Below are positions 62,190 to 64,000 of a stretch of DNA of 64,000 bases, one piece after another. The notes beneath the pieces are model-generated. The model saw only the letters and a program-made list of their open reading frames with translations. It was not told where the DNA came from and made no database searches. The DNA is from Nectonema munidae (lineage: Eukaryota; Nematomorpha; Nectonematoida; Nectonematidae): the NCBI GenBank assembly GCA_030549495.1, contig JAUIRK010000292.1, forward strand, positions 803,001 through 867,000, given 5' to 3'. The first letter of the stretch is position 1. Every line of letters starts with the position of its first letter. The position numbers were made by a program, and so were the translations under genes.

Positions 62190-63000
62190 TGTACAAAATT
62201 GGCTACATCTTTTGCTACCATACTTCGTGACATTTCCTAAAATTGATAGCTGCATCTTTTGATACCATTTTCATGTTATAACTTTGGTTCTATATCATAT
62301 ACTCGTTTGAAAATTTATAAATATATACAGTTTTGAACACATAACACTTTATAGTTTAAATTTTTTCAAAATCATGGTTACTTTTTTGGAAATGTCAATC
62401 AAAATTTTGAAGGATGAGAAATATATCTAATAAAATATACCTTCAAATTTTACATGAAATATATTTTTTTATATCAAATCGGGCATGCTGATTTCATTTT
62501 TGGAATTTAGAAATTGAAAATACCCATAAGTGTGTAACAAACTTGCGGTTTACTTCTAAAATCTGTCTCTGAAAACATTCATTCAAATTTTACATGGAAT
62601 ATACACATTATTATAACAAATTAACAATCGCAATTTCATTTATAAATTCTTTTTGCATTTAGAATTTGAAAATGCTAATCATTGTGAAACAAATTTGCGA
62701 TTTATTTCTAAAATCTGTCTTCGAGAACACTGATTCAAATTTTACATGAAATATACACATTTTCATATCAAATCAACAATGCCTATTTCATTCATAGATT
62801 CATTTGGATTTCAAAATACTTATATGTGTCAAACAAATTTGCAGTTTATTTTTAAAATATGTATTAAAATTTTACATGAAATACACACATTTTTATAACA
62901 AATCAACAAAGCCAATTCCAATTATAGATTATTTTTGGATTTAGAATTTGAAAATACTTGTAAGCGTGAATCAAATTTGCAAATCAGGTGTTTTACACAT
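62190..63000 (+). repeat. Tandem repeat cluster R2, second locus
   Basis: Leader GAACACATAACACTTTATA and TGGAAATGTCAATCAAAATT, then about four to five units of roughly 130-165 bp with CAAATTTTACATGAAATATA, ATATCAAATCGGGCATGCTG, CAAACTTGCGGTTTACTTCT. The unit content matches 46.5-47.3 kb; here the units have diverged more from one another. Confidence 0.75.
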
Positions 63001-64000
63001 ATGTACGCATTTTCAAGTAGGCTGAATCCAACAGTGAGGTTTATTTTTTATAAAAATTAATCATACCTGTCAAAAAATGATTGACATATGACGCTTCAAC
63101 TGAAATAAAGGACTTCATGAATATATAGTTATACATAGCTATATATGTAATTTATTTTGTCACAGAACAAATTGAATTATAAGTAGGCAAAACAAAATTG
63201 CATAAAAAGAAAATATAACTGAAAATGATATAGAACTAAAAACGGGATTTTATACCGAATTCAATGAGGTGATTTTTTTTAATGAAATTAATTAAATACA
63301 AAATAAGGACTCTGTAGAGACAAATTTTGATGCGCAACATTTTATTTGAAGGAGAAAGACAGTTCGTTTATACCATTCACTCTGCAATATCTCGAAACAA
63401 GCTGAATCGGCCAATTTAAATAAGTTTCGTGTTTGACCATTTTGAGAAAGTTTTATACGTATAATCAAATAATATACAAATGAACGAAGATGATAAAGGT
63501 GAAACAAACTTTATTTATAACTAAAATTTGATCGTTTTTTTATATCTAATCATTTGGTTGTCGTATCGTTTCCCTACAATAAAAAATGGAATATTCAAGG
63601 TTTGAAAAAATTATATATAATATTTAAAAAACATGATGTAATCATGCAAACTCCATTTGAAATATAATTCACAACGTATTTTTCATTCTATAGTCTATTA
63701 AAAAAAAATTGAACATAATTCATATTTCAAGTATAATCATATATAATATTCATATCCATATATAATCATATAATTATATGAATCAATTTTATAGTATAAT
63801 GATGAGTATCAAAATTAATATTCGTGCCTCATTGGAAATTTTGATACTGAAAAAATGTGTTTTATTATTATAGATTCCAAATAAAATCTAAATTTCAAAG
63901 AGAAATAAATTCATTTGTGAAACTAAAAATTTGAATATAGTCTTTGGAGAATAATTTTTTCAGTTGGGCTGCGATATGTCAATCAATTTTTTGACAGGTT
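63000..64000. repeat. R1 inverted pair at the window edge
   Basis: ATACCTGTCAAAAAATGATT with GACATATGACGCTTCAACTG at 63066-63105 is repeated in reverse at 63960-64000 (CAGTTGGGCTGCGATATGTC, AATTTTTTGACAGGTT). The two could be the terminal repeats of an approximately 0.9 kb element that runs off the window. The interior (63115-63960) has no recognisable gene. Confidence 0.5.

Overview
Eukaryotic, AT-rich animal DNA. Three host genes can be read out of it, and nearly everything else is transposons, their ruins and simple repeats. Two introns are very short (47 and 56 bp) while others reach 6-8 kb, swollen by insertions. The proteins and the mobile-element mix (RTE and Jockey-like LINEs, hAT, Tc1, piggyBac-like and MULE/FLYWCH elements, tRNA-derived SINEs) suit an invertebrate, most likely an arthropod such as a copepod. 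That placement is inference.

Layout. (1) 2.8-23.2 kb, plus strand: cyclin K (CCNK), nine exons with the first exon or exons not found. Its introns hold a hAT fossil just upstream, FLYWCH/MULE pieces, LINE tails, a Ty3/gypsy fossil, a SINE pair and, in the last intron, an apparently whole 2.5 kb hAT-like transposon with a 599-residue ORF and a perfect 8-bp target duplication. (2) 23.4-27.7 kb: two RTE LINEs in opposite orientation, one flanked by a direct repeat of about 100 bp. (3) 28.0-38.2 kb, minus strand: mitochondrial small-subunit ribosomal protein mS35 (MRPS35), seven exons. One intron carries a whole 2.4 kb DNA transposon with TAA duplications and an intact 570-residue ORF; another carries a palindromic Tc1-like element. 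(4) 38.2-50.5 kb: a transposon-rich block with a tandem SINE/retrozyme-like repeat containing a textbook hammerhead ribozyme, a decayed cousin of the 570-residue element with unrelated termini, a Jockey-like LINE broken by a TTAA-flanked MITE, tandem repeats and a ZBED5-type hAT fossil. (5) 50.6-59.5 kb, minus strand: AHSA1 (activator of Hsp90 ATPase), complete in five exons, with a 7.7 kb intron holding a MULE fossil, a nearly full RTE LINE and two MITEs. (6) 59.5-64 kb: AT-rich flank with a SINE and a second copy of the 46-47 kb tandem-repeat cluster.

The three host genes are unrelated housekeeping functions (transcription-elongation cyclin, mitoribosome subunit, Hsp90 co-chaperone) and I see no joint pathway. 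The most interesting items are the hammerhead repeat and the two intact, single-ORF transposons. All calls come from reading translations by eye; no database search was made.
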